From NCBI GenBank assembly GCA_021161305.1, contig JAGHAW010000280.1, positions 1 through 13,281 on the forward strand: a stretch of 13,281 bases of DNA. The letters run 5' to 3'. Made by a program: the position numbers and the translations under genes. Shown here piece after piece: positions 1 through 6,852 of this stretch; position 1 is the stretch's first letter, and each line of letters begins with the position of its first letter. This DNA is from Sulfurimonas sp. Its GTDB lineage: Bacteria; Campylobacterota; Campylobacteria; Campylobacterales; Sulfurimonadaceae. The notes under the pieces were generated by a model. That model did not search any database. It saw only the letters and a list, made by a program, of their open reading frames with translations, and was not told the DNA's origin.

Positions 1-10
1 TATTATAATA
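1..10. promoter_or_regulatory. Palindromic TATAAT-like box at window edge
   Basis: The ten bases TATTATAATA are their own reverse complement, so a perfect -10 hexamer (TATAAT) reads on both strands. On the minus strand it would drive a gene lying left of the window; on the plus strand it would point into the antisense side of truD. No -35 element or start codon can be seen within the window, so the assignment rests on the hexamer alone and could be chance in AT-rich DNA. Confidence 0.2.
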
Positions 11-38
11 GTGGCGAAATTTTTATAAATTTTTTTAC

Positions 39-69
39 AGATGTAACAGCTTACTTAGCTTTTACATCT
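39..69 (-). repeat. Hairpin spanning the truD stop codon
   Basis: Bases 39-46 (AGATGTAA) are complementary to 62-69 (TTACATCT). After one mismatch, 48-51 pairs with 57-60 (AGCT), leaving a five-base loop. The truD stop codon at 51-53 lies inside the structure. On the truD transcript the hairpin is followed by an A-rich rather than a U-rich stretch, so it is not a standard intrinsic terminator. It may protect or define the 3' end of the ribF-truD message; that role is inferred. Confidence 0.45.
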
Positions 70-1070
70 CTAGCACTATAATTTTTACCTGCTATAGCTT
101 CTAAAAATACAGTTGCGTAAGAACCTTTAGGAAGAGTAAAAGATATATTTAAAAAAGTCTGTTTTTTATCATACCTACACTCTATTGCCTTTGGAAATAT
201 CAGTGCCTCTCTTCTATAACCTTTTTCTTGCAAAAACTCATCATCATACTTCTCTTCAATAACTCTGGCTTCATCTCTTGCACGAAAAACATCCCTGCCA
301 CACAAAAGTCCAGTAGGGATAAGCTTTCTACTCTCATAATCTCTTAAAGGTATAATTTTTGGAGTAGATAACTTGGCACTGTCTGATATATAAACATCAC
401 CATTTAAAAGCTGAAACTTTCCATCATTAGTCTCTCTGCTTTGAACAACTCTCTCTCTTAACCACTCGTTAAAAAAAGTGCTTTGATAGATAGAGATTAA
501 AAACTTTTTAACCTTAGAGTCATTAATAAAGAGATCACCTTTTATCATCTCATTAGCCTGTTTTATACTATCTCCATCACGACCAAATCTTTGATAACCA
601 AAGTAGTTAGGCAGACCGTTTTTCCCTATCTTTCTAGCTATTTTTTCAATGCGACCAGCTTCGATATTATCTACGAAGTGCAAATTTATACTAAACCTAT
701 TTCCAGCTAAATCCCCCATTCGTATATTTTTATCATGTTTAAAAGTTTTAACTATCTTGATTTGAGAATGTTTAAACTTTTTAAGAGCTTTTTCATATCT
801 AACATCCACTGAAATATATTGTGTAGTTGTTGCATGTTTATCTTTTAGCCCTGCGTAACCTATCTTTTGTGCAGTGGTATTTAAAAACTCAGCAAAAACT
901 GCTATCATATCCCAAGTAGTCATCTCAACTTTTTTAACATGGATAACCAAAAAATTACCCCTGCCCTTAAATTCACCAAGTCCAATCTCATCAACCACAA
1001 AATCAGTAGGATTTTGAACAAATCTGAAATCCATACCCTCTGTTTCTAACAAATATTCTCTATTTTTCAT
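51..1070 (-). CDS. truD: tRNA pseudouridine(13) synthase TruD
   Basis: TruD converts uridine 13 of tRNAs (tRNA-Glu in E. coli) to pseudouridine in the cytoplasm. The 339-residue product is close to the family's usual length. Visible family motifs are GLKDKHA at residues 74-80, with Asp77 as the expected catalytic aspartate, GNRFSINLH at 123-131, and the signature NYFGYQRFG at 155-163. The later part carries the TRUD insertion domain. The ATG start overlaps the upstream ribF stop as ATGA and has no clear Shine-Dalgarno, so it is probably translated by coupling to ribF. It is the last gene of the leftward set; a hairpin covers its stop codon. The family call is firm; the tRNA target is taken from the family. 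Confidence 0.96.
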   Translation of the reverse strand: MKNREYLLETEGMDFRFVQNPTDFVVDEIGLGEFKGRGNFLVIHVKKVEMTTWDMIAVFAEFLNTTAQKIGYAGLKDKHATTTQYISVDVRYEKALKKFKHSQIKIVKTFKHDKNIRMGDLAGNRFSINLHFVDNIEAGRIEKIARKIGKNGLPNYFGYQRFGRDGDSIKQANEMIKGDLFINDSKVKKFLISIYQSTFFNEWLRERVVQSRETNDGKFQLLNGDVYISDSAKLSTPKIIPLRDYESRKLIPTGLLCGRDVFRARDEARVIEEKYDDEFLQEKGYRREALIFPKAIECRYDKKQTFLNISFTLPKGSYATVFLEAIAGKNYSARDVKAK

Positions 1071-1897
1071 AATTGTAATAACCTCAACTCTTTTGAAGCG
1101 ATATTTATATCTTTTTTTATCGCCTTTTTTAACTCAGCTATAGAATCAAATTTCTCATTATTTCGTATAAAACTCACAAAACTAATAGCAGCCTTTTTCT
1201 CACATAAAACCTCACCGTCAAGTATATGACTCTCAATAGCAAAACTCCCGTCAGTCGTAATTCTATGCCCAACAAAAGAGACCGAAGGATGATAATGTTC
1301 TTCATCGTCAATACGAGTTAAACTGGTATAAACACCCTCTTTTGGAGTTAAATATCCAGATGACAAGATATTTATAGTAGCCACCAATTCTTTTTTACCT
1401 ATACCCTGCCCCCTCGTTAAAAGACCTTTCATCGTATAGTTATGTCCTAAAAAAGCATTTGCACCTTTTATATCTCCTATCTGAAGTTTTGCACGAATCT
1501 TATGAGAGTGAACAGAATCTCCATTAAGCTTCACCTCATCAATAACTTCTACTTCACCATCAAAAAGTTTTTTCAAATCTTCAAAAGAGTACTTTCTATT
1601 TTTACCAAAATGAAAATCATATCCGACTACTATCTTTTGTAACTTTGGAAACCTCTCTTTTAAAAGTGATACAAACTCTTCCCCATCAAGATGACGAATC
1701 TCATCCAACTCTAAATAGATCATAGAATGAGTTGAAAAAACTTCCCTCTCATCTCTTGGTGTAAGATTTGCATAACCAGTCTCTATAACAACAATAGTCC
1801 CATTTTCACCCAAAGCCTCAAAAAGATGCTGATGCCCAATATGCATCCCATCAAAACCACCAATAGCTATTGTTGTACTATTTTTCATACTTTTCAA
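1067..1897 (-). CDS. ribF: Bifunctional riboflavin kinase / FAD synthetase RibF
   Basis: RibF phosphorylates riboflavin to FMN and adenylates FMN to FAD. The N-terminal nucleotidyltransferase domain is clear: GGFDGMHIGHQ at residues 13-23 contains the HxGH-type loop, followed by VGYDFHFGKNR near 91-101 and the HSHKIRAKL segment near 130-138. The C-terminal flavokinase domain is more divergent: the usual PTAN segment reads ATIN within GKKELVATINI, while SFVGHRITTDG and ESHILDGEV further on still fit the family. At 276 residues it is somewhat shorter than typical RibF (about 305). The TTG start at 1895-1897 is preferred because AAAGGA lies eight bases upstream; an in-frame ATG at 1886-1888 would be about 17 bases from that site. 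higA ends 15 bases upstream, and the ribF stop overlaps the truD start. Confidence 0.93.
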   Translation of the reverse strand: MKSMKNSTTIAIGGFDGMHIGHQHLFEALGENGTIVVIETGYANLTPRDEREVFSTHSMIYLELDEIRHLDGEEFVSLLKERFPKLQKIVVGYDFHFGKNRKYSFEDLKKLFDGEVEVIDEVKLNGDSVHSHKIRAKLQIGDIKGANAFLGHNYTMKGLLTRGQGIGKKELVATINILSSGYLTPKEGVYTSLTRIDDEEHYHPSVSFVGHRITTDGSFAIESHILDGEVLCEKKAAISFVSFIRNNEKFDSIAELKKAIKKDINIASKELRLLQL

Positions 1898-1912
1898 ATA
1901 ATCTTTCCTTTA

Positions 1913-2206
1913 TTATGCAACAAAATGCTCAATATTTTCAATATTAAACTTCTCTTTTTCATAAGTTTTATATAAATCATAAGCATTTTGAAGATTTAAC
2001 CAAAATTGTGGTGTTATACCAAAATATTCTGATAATTTCAAAGCCATTAAAGATGTTATACCTCTTTTTTCATTATACAATTCACTCAGCGTTTTTATGC
2101 CAACATTCAAATCATGTGACAGTTTAGCTTGAGTTAGATTTAATGGCACGGCAAACTCTTCTTTTAAAATAATTCCAGGATGTGTACTTGGTCTAATAGC
2201 TTCCAT
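1913..2206 (-). CDS. higA: HigA-family antitoxin / XRE-type DNA-binding protein, toxin partner lost
   Basis: This 97-residue protein fits the HigA antitoxin family: a THPG segment near residues 8-11, a helix-turn-helix around 23-62 (LTQAKLSHDLNVGIKTLSELYN), and the family-typical TPQFWLNLQNAYDL at about 65-78. HigA proteins bind and neutralise the HigB mRNA interferase and repress their own promoter. No intact higB is present; only its apparent 3' end precedes this gene. The start is well placed by AAAGGAGG six bases upstream. A TATGAT box on the same strand (2246-2251) could be a -10 about 40 bases before the start, but this is weak. With the toxin gone, the protein may act only as a transcriptional regulator, may neutralise a HigB encoded elsewhere, or may be decaying. 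The intact frame and strong ribosome site argue that it is still made. Confidence 0.88.
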   Translation of the reverse strand: MEAIRPSTHPGIILKEEFAVPLNLTQAKLSHDLNVGIKTLSELYNEKRGITSLMALKLSEYFGITPQFWLNLQNAYDLYKTYEKEKFNIENIEHFVA

Positions 2207-2212
2207 TTATAT

Positions 2213-2220
2213 CCTCCTTT
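2213..2220 (-). promoter_or_regulatory. Strong Shine-Dalgarno of higA overlapping the old higB stop
   Basis: On the minus strand AAAGGAGG is followed by six bases and then the higA ATG. Its first two bases are also the last two of the TAA that ends the higB-like remnant. This is the compact toxin-stop / ribosome-site / antitoxin-start junction expected in an intact higBA operon, and it is among the strongest ribosome sites in the window. Confidence 0.8.
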
Positions 2221-2272
2221 ATTTGTGATAATCATCAATATATACATCATAAGCATTTGAACTTCCAAATCT
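2219..2272 (-). pseudogene. higB: 3' remnant of a higB toxin gene
   Basis: Reading the minus strand down to the TAA at 2219-2221 gives RRFGSSNAYDVYIDDYHK. The spacing F-x4-AY-x4-[DE]DYH is the same as the C-terminus of HigB toxins; plasmid Rts1 HigB, as recalled, ends FINGDAYILNYEDYH. The frame immediately precedes higA, the normal position for higB. Upstream, the match stops where a REP-like palindrome begins near 2278, and the frame closes at a stop at 2321-2323, so the toxin's N-terminal and central parts are missing. The short length limits certainty, but position, frame and motif agree. No RelE-like core, hence no RNase activity, is expected. Confidence 0.72.
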
Positions 2273-2277
2273 TCTCT

Positions 2278-2303
2278 CGTTCCCATGCTTCAGCATGGGA
2301 ATG
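2278..2303 (-). repeat. REP-like palindrome 1
   Basis: TCCCATGCT (2281-2289) pairs perfectly with AGCATGGGA (2292-2300) around a two-base centre. Three more pairs, one of them a wobble, extend the stem to twelve. Read on the minus strand it ends GGGAACGAG. No U-tract follows on the minus strand, so it is not an intrinsic terminator for tlyA. Confidence 0.85.
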
Positions 2304-2349
2304 GTTTTGTTGTGTTTAATTTACTCTTTTTTTTTGTTACTGTTGTATG

Positions 2350-2374
2350 CGTTCCCACGGAGACCGTTGGAGCG
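2350..2374 (+). repeat. REP-like palindrome 2
   Basis: CGTTCCCACGG (2350-2360) pairs with CCGTTGGAGCG (2364-2374) around an AGA loop, with one mismatch (2356/2368) and one wobble (2352/2372). The two defects suggest an older copy of a perfect ancestor. It faces palindrome 1 and shares its TTCCCA arm and CGAG foot. It would fold in the tlyA transcript just past the stop codon and could slow 3' decay. Confidence 0.78.
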
Positions 2375-2383
2375 AGTTAAAAG

Positions 2384-3097
2384 CTATTTCTCAAAAAAGT
2401 AACAATACTCCAAATTACCCTCTTTACCAGTTAATTTTGAAGCCGATTTCAAAATCAACTTCCAACCTTTTAACTCACACGCATCTTCAAATTTTATCAT
2501 TGCACGAAGTATAGCCTTTTCATCAAGAACTACACCTCTATTATCTCTTTTAGCTTCTCGTCCAACTTCAAACTGAGGTTTAAACAGAAGTATAATTTTT
2601 TCATATGCCAATCTATCCACGGAATCTAAAATATTTAACAGTGAGATAAAAGCAACATCACTAACAACTAAGTCAAACTTTTTTTCACTCTCAAACTTTC
2701 GTATATCACAACTCTCATAAGAAAAGACTCGACTATCTTCTAAAAGACTTTTATGCAACTGTTCACGACCAACATCAACTGCACTTACTTCTTTTACACC
2801 TCTCTCTAAAAGCACTTGCGTAAACCCACCTGTTGATGAACCGATATCTAAAGCTACACTACCACTCACATCCAAATCCAACTCATCTAAAAAAGCACTA
2901 AGTTTATAAGCTGAACGAGAGACATATTCTTTGTGTTTTGCAACTACAACTTCATCATTCTCTGGTTCTATTTTATGTGAACTTTTAAGTAAAACATCGC
3001 CATTTATAGATACAAGTCCCTCTTTTATTAGTGCTTGTGCCTTAGTTCTACTACTACATAAACCCTTTTGAACAAGATAGTTATCAACTCTTATCAA
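2384..3097 (-). CDS. tlyA: TlyA-family rRNA (cytidine-2'-O)-methyltransferase
   Basis: TlyA proteins 2'-O-methylate cytidines in rRNA: C1920 of 23S, and in the longer type also C1409 of 16S. The 237-residue product has an N-terminal S4 RNA-binding domain (about 1-60, IRVDNYLVQKGLCSSRTKA) and an FtsJ-like Rossmann domain with the SAM loop DIGSSTGGF at 84-92. A K-D-K-E catalytic set can be read as Lys65, Asp147 (SDVAF), Lys173 (FKPQFE) and Glu230. The short length fits type I (TlyAI), as in C. jejuni, so 23S C1920 is the likelier target. The TTG start at 3095-3097 overlaps the stop of the upstream barrel gene as TTGA, has no convincing ribosome site, and is the only start that keeps the S4 N-terminus. 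In C. jejuni tlyA is next to ribF; here higA and repeats separate them. Confidence 0.93.
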   Translation of the reverse strand: MIRVDNYLVQKGLCSSRTKAQALIKEGLVSINGDVLLKSSHKIEPENDEVVVAKHKEYVSRSAYKLSAFLDELDLDVSGSVALDIGSSTGGFTQVLLERGVKEVSAVDVGREQLHKSLLEDSRVFSYESCDIRKFESEKKFDLVVSDVAFISLLNILDSVDRLAYEKIILLFKPQFEVGREAKRDNRGVVLDEKAILRAMIKFEDACELKGWKLILKSASKLTGKEGNLEYCYFFEK

Positions 3098-3621
3098 AAC
3101 TGAAACTCTAATGCACTATAAAGATAATCTATATTCATATCATAGTTTCCACTACTTGAACTTTGGTACTCAAATGTATATCTATCATAAGCCACTTTCA
3201 TGCTAAGCCACTCATTGAATCTCATCCCAACTCCACCACCATAAACAAAGGTAGAACCACCAGAATCAATTCCACTCGCATCTATTTGACCAACACCAAA
3301 TTTAGCATAAAAATCTAACATATCATCAAAAAAAGCATAATGAACCAGAGTACTGACACTTAAGGCACTATAACTAACAGTTAAGCTCTCATCAACTTCC
3401 CAAGAGTCAAAATCAGAGTATCCAAGCTCAACTGAAAAATATTTGTTGATATATGCACCCCCGTAGATAGTAACAGAGTTTGAAGTATCACTCTTTAAGT
3501 TCTCATACAATCCATCGCTATTATACTCAGAAATACCATACCCGACACCAACATAGGGACCACCATCTCTATCCCCAAATGCAACACCCATAAACATTAA
3601 AAAAATCAAAACTACTTTCAT
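3094..3621 (-). CDS. Small outer-membrane beta-barrel protein (OmpA-like/porin-family fold)
   Basis: The 175-residue product begins with a signal peptide (residues 1 to about 16, MKVVLIFLMFMGVAFG), so it is exported. The mature part alternates polar and aromatic/hydrophobic residues in amphipathic strands (YVGVGYGISEYN, VTIYGGAYINKYFSVELGYSDF, YAKFGVGQID, FVYGGGVGMRFNEWLSMKVAYDRY) and ends in Phe (YSALEFQF), the usual C-terminal signal for barrel assembly. Length and pattern fit an eight-stranded barrel of the OMP_b-brl type; no OmpA peptidoglycan-binding domain follows. Function is unknown. Its ATG directly follows the ligA TAG with no gap, and its TGA overlaps the tlyA start, so it is embedded in a co-translated cluster. 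Specific roles such as adhesion or transport cannot be judged from the sequence. Confidence 0.82.
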   Translation of the reverse strand: MKVVLIFLMFMGVAFGDRDGGPYVGVGYGISEYNSDGLYENLKSDTSNSVTIYGGAYINKYFSVELGYSDFDSWEVDESLTVSYSALSVSTLVHYAFFDDMLDFYAKFGVGQIDASGIDSGGSTFVYGGGVGMRFNEWLSMKVAYDRYTFEYQSSSSGNYDMNIDYLYSALEFQF

Positions 3622-5583
3622 CTACAAAACTCCACTTATCATTTTTCTCATTTCATCTTCACTCAAACACTCAACACCCAAACTCAGAGCTTTATCATAC
3701 TTGCTTCCGGCATCTTCACCGTAAACTACAAAGTCTGTTTTTTTAGATACCGAACCGGAAACCTTGGCACCAAGGGATTCCAGCATCTCTTTTATAGCAC
3801 CTCGCGACTCACTCATAGTTCCGGTAATAACTACCGTTTTAGCCTTAAAAGGATTCTCTTTGGCTTCCTCTTTTTTTATAGGTTCAAGTGGCTCTAAAAT
3901 ATCTTGCAATTTTTTTATAGTCTCTCTATTTACACGAACAAACTCTAAAAGAGATTCTGCCATCTCTTCACCTATTCCATCACACTCTATTATCTGCTCT
4001 TTTGTTGCATCTACAAAAGCAAAACCAAAGTTATCACTCAAAGTTTTTGAAGCAACCTCACCTATATGTTCAATCCCCAAAGAGTTTATAAATCGCCAAT
4101 ACTCTTTAGCTTTTGCATTTTGCAGAGAATTTAGTAAATTTTGTGACTTTTTCTCCTTAAACCCTTCAAGTTCTAAAAGTTTTTCTAATGTTAAATCAAA
4201 TAGATCAAGCACACTTTTTACAAGTCCGGAAACAAAAAGAACTTCTACTATTTTATTTCCAAGTCCATCTATATTCATGCACGGTTTTGAAGCAAAATAG
4301 ATAATAGAGTTTACCACCCTAGCCTCACATTGAAGATTCTGACACTTTAAAAGCACACCCTCATCCAACAGTTCACTTCCACATACTGGACAAGTTGATG
4401 GTCTTTTGACTTTCACTTGACTTCCATCTCTTTCATGCGTCAAAACTTTAATGATTTTAGGTATAACATCCCCGCTTCTAAGGATGATAACTTTATCATT
4501 TAAACGAATATCTTTTCTATCTATCTCATCAAAATTATGCAGTGTTGCTCTCTCAACCACAACGCCGTCTATATCTGTCGGTTCAACAATTGCCACAGGT
4601 GTAACAGCACCAGTGCGTCCTACTTGTAAAACTATCTCCTTAACAGTAGTTATCTTTTCAACTGCCGGAAATTTATAAGCAACTGAAAAACGGGGAACTT
4701 TAACTGTGTAACCCATATCTATTTGCGAAGATATTTCATTGACTTTGATTACCATACCATCCAACATCATAGGGTAACTATCTCTATCACGATTCATAAC
4801 TTCGTAGATAGCTTCTATTGTCTCAAAGCCTTGACATATGGAAGAATTGGGTGGTTTTCTAAATCCAAGTTTATAGATATAATTCATTTTTTCACTTAGC
4901 AACTTATGCTCTAACCCATTTTCCCCAACTCCATAAGGTAAAAAAACTAAATTTCTTGAAGCTGTTATAGCAGAATCAAGCTGTCTCAAACTTCCAGCAG
5001 CTGCATTTCTGGGATTGGCAAAAACTGCTTCATCAGCTTTTAATCTTCTCTCATTAATCTTCTCAAACTCATCTTTAAAAATCACAACTTCACCACGAAT
5101 CTCAATGCGTTTTTTATGTTCAATAGTAAGTGGAATTGAACGAATAGTTTTAACATTTTGAGTGATGAGCTCCCCAACACTCCCATCACCACGGGTAATT
5201 CCCTGAACAAGTTCACCATTTTCATAAATAAGATTCAGACTTGCCCCATCAAACTTTGGCTCACAATAAAATGAGATATTAGAATCTAGTTTATAAGTTT
5301 TAATTAGCCATTTCTCTAAACCTTCAGAATCAAAGATATCCTCTAAACTCCACATACGGGAGAGATGAGAAGCTTTAGTAAAACCATCAGAGACAACATC
5401 TCCAACTCTTTGCGTTGGAGAATTTTTTAAAAGGTCATTTGGATTTTTTTCTTCATACTCTAGCACTTCATGATAAAGTCTGTCATAAACTTCATCAGTT
5501 GTAATAGGGTCATCTAGGACATAATAGTGACGCGAATAAAGGTTAAGCTTCTCTATCGCTTTTTTATACTCTTGTAAATTCAT
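3622..5583 (-). CDS. ligA: NAD-dependent DNA ligase LigA
   Basis: LigA seals nicks in double-stranded DNA during replication and repair using NAD+. All expected domains are present in 653 residues: the NMN-binding Ia region (about 1-65, including YYVLDDPITTDEVYD), the adenylation domain with Lys110 in CEPKFDG, an OB fold (about 310-395), a zinc finger with Cys398, Cys401, Cys414 and Cys419, helix-hairpin-helix repeats (about 425-550), and a C-terminal BRCT domain (about 578-653). The ATG lies 14 bases after the MFS gene stop; AAGGAA sits about 20 bases upstream, too far for a good ribosome site, so translation may depend on coupling. Nothing indicates loss of function. Long open frames on the opposite strand are shadows. 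Confidence 0.98.
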   Translation of the reverse strand: MNLQEYKKAIEKLNLYSRHYYVLDDPITTDEVYDRLYHEVLEYEEKNPNDLLKNSPTQRVGDVVSDGFTKASHLSRMWSLEDIFDSEGLEKWLIKTYKLDSNISFYCEPKFDGASLNLIYENGELVQGITRGDGSVGELITQNVKTIRSIPLTIEHKKRIEIRGEVVIFKDEFEKINERRLKADEAVFANPRNAAAGSLRQLDSAITASRNLVFLPYGVGENGLEHKLLSEKMNYIYKLGFRKPPNSSICQGFETIEAIYEVMNRDRDSYPMMLDGMVIKVNEISSQIDMGYTVKVPRFSVAYKFPAVEKITTVKEIVLQVGRTGAVTPVAIVEPTDIDGVVVERATLHNFDEIDRKDIRLNDKVIILRSGDVIPKIIKVLTHERDGSQVKVKRPSTCPVCGSELLDEGVLLKCQNLQCEARVVNSIIYFASKPCMNIDGLGNKIVEVLFVSGLVKSVLDLFDLTLEKLLELEGFKEKKSQNLLNSLQNAKAKEYWRFINSLGIEHIGEVASKTLSDNFGFAFVDATKEQIIECDGIGEEMAESLLEFVRVNRETIKKLQDILEPLEPIKKEEAKENPFKAKTVVITGTMSESRGAIKEMLESLGAKVSGSVSKKTDFVVYGEDAGSKYDKALSLGVECLSEDEMRKMISGVL

Positions 5584-5597
5584 ATTGGGATTTTATC

Positions 5598-6800
5598 TTA
5601 TATTTCCTTAATATTTTGGCTTTTAATTACCCAAGCGAAGTATATTCCACCCACAACAAAACCTATACCTATTAACACTGTAATAATCTCTAAAGAGTAA
5701 CTATCTGTTGCTAAAAAACCTATCATAAACGATGTAAATGCAGCTGAACTTAAAAAGAGCATATCATTATAAGCCACGATTCGACCATAATATTTCTCTT
5801 CTATATTTTTTTGTAAAAGAGTATAAGTATATGACCAGAGAGTTGTAGAAAAAAGACCCACTATCACACTAGCCACTAAAGATAGATAAAAATCTTTCAT
5901 CATAACTGCCCATAACCAGACGGCTAACGCTTGGGCGATAAAAACATAAACAATTCTTTTATTGTCTATCCAACCACTTAAAATAATGGGTCCAACAACT
6001 AAACCGATAGCACGAGAAGCGTGTAGAAGTCCAAGAGCTAAAGATGTGGCTATTATCGAGGCGTAATACTTATCAACCATCAAAGCCACCAAAGCATCAA
6101 ATGCAGTCAAACCTACAAAAGCATGAACAATCATAAGATGTATTGCATGTGGAGATTTTTTTAAGTATCTAAAAGTGTCTCCCATCATCTGCAGTAAATT
6201 TTCACCTGTTTTAATTACTTCTACTTTTATATCTAAATTAAACAGAAGAAAAAAACCAATAATAAACATACAAGCATCTAAAATAAAAGCAATTTTAACA
6301 CCAAGCCAATAAACTACAAAACCACTAATAGCCATACCCAGAGTATATGAAAGTGACCAGATAATAGAGTGAAGTTCATTTGCCTTTTGCAATTTCATAC
6401 CATCTAAAATTTTAGGAAGAAGTGTCATCTCTGTTGTAAAGTAAAAACTTGCAGCTGCCATTTTTATAAAGATAAGAGTATATAAAAACCATAAATCAGA
6501 TAACTCACTTACAAAAATCAGAAGAAATGTTGCAAAAATCTCAACACTAATCAAAATAAGCATCAATTTTTTTGGTCTGACACTATCTATAATTGAACCA
6601 GAAAAAGGTGCTTGTATAACTCCGGCTAAAAAGTGCAACATCGCCGTAAAAGCAATAACACTAGCATCTACCTTCATATCTATAAGCAGTGTATATATCG
6701 CAACATTACTAAACCATGCACCAAAATAAGCTATAAGTTGTATAGTAGATAATCGTCTTAAAACTGGTTCTGATTTTAATAATTTTATATATTCATTCAT
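5598..6800 (-). CDS. MFS-family transporter, twelve predicted membrane segments
   Basis: The 400-residue protein is almost wholly hydrophobic with about twelve transmembrane helices: six before and six after a short polar loop at about 190-215. The MFS motif A is visible between helices 2 and 3 (GSIIDSVRPKK, 68-78). A related loop in the second half and the segment LLQKNIEEKYYGR (328-340) resemble the MFS_3/EntS-like exporter group. It sits in the inner membrane and probably exports a small molecule by proton antiport; the substrate cannot be told. It is the first gene of the leftward set and is divergent from flaG across a 117-base gap. Neither a clear ribosome site nor a convincing promoter was found ahead of its ATG. 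Confidence 0.88.
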   Translation of the reverse strand: MNEYIKLLKSEPVLRRLSTIQLIAYFGAWFSNVAIYTLLIDMKVDASVIAFTAMLHFLAGVIQAPFSGSIIDSVRPKKLMLILISVEIFATFLLIFVSELSDLWFLYTLIFIKMAAASFYFTTEMTLLPKILDGMKLQKANELHSIIWSLSYTLGMAISGFVVYWLGVKIAFILDACMFIIGFFLLFNLDIKVEVIKTGENLLQMMGDTFRYLKKSPHAIHLMIVHAFVGLTAFDALVALMVDKYYASIIATSLALGLLHASRAIGLVVGPIILSGWIDNKRIVYVFIAQALAVWLWAVMMKDFYLSLVASVIVGLFSTTLWSYTYTLLQKNIEEKYYGRIVAYNDMLFLSSAAFTSFMIGFLATDSYSLEIITVLIGIGFVVGGIYFAWVIKSQNIKEI

Positions 6801-6852
6801 AAATGTAAGATTAACATAAAAACAAAAATATTTAAATTCATCAACATTTGAT

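Larger units (their letters stand above)
2276..2376. mobile_element. Paired REP-like (BIME-type) repeat element
   Basis: Two imperfect palindromes with TTCCCA-type arms lie about 46 bases apart in opposite orientation. The outer edges read CTCG (2276-2279) and CGAG (2373-2376), so the unit has matching ends (CTCGTTCC against CTCGCTCC in inverted orientation). This resembles bacterial interspersed mosaic elements built from REP sequences, which are spread by REP-associated tyrosine transposases (RAYTs). No transposase is encoded in the window, so it would be non-autonomous. The spacer contains a run of nine T (2327-2335) and no gene. The element ends seven bases from the tlyA stop codon and abuts the higB remnant. 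Confidence 0.65.

Noticed and set aside
2219..2296. A 25-codon minus-strand frame starting at an ATG inside REP-like palindrome 1
   Set aside because: No ribosome site precedes the ATG, and the first codons are just the palindrome. The remainder is better explained as the HigB C-terminal remnant.
2350..2374. Palindrome 2 as the intrinsic terminator of tlyA
   Set aside because: On the tlyA transcript the stem is followed by a mixed and A-rich stretch, not a U run. The nearby run of nine T is on the other strand.
2207..2383. CRISPR or tandem repeat array
   Set aside because: Only two non-identical inverted palindromes are present, with no regular direct repeats or spacers.
3764..4300. 178-codon open frame on the plus strand
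   Set aside because: It lies wholly antisense to ligA, has low-complexity Ser/Phe-rich composition typical of a shadow frame, and shows no ribosome site or family motif.
4451..4678. 75-codon open frame on the plus strand
   Set aside because: Antisense to the ligA OB-fold region, with no supporting start signals or recognisable domain.
6801..6850. Promoter for the MFS-ligA set; a TATGTT box on the minus strand at 6813-6818
   Set aside because: It would leave a leader of only a few bases and has no supporting -35 or extended -10, so it was not annotated.
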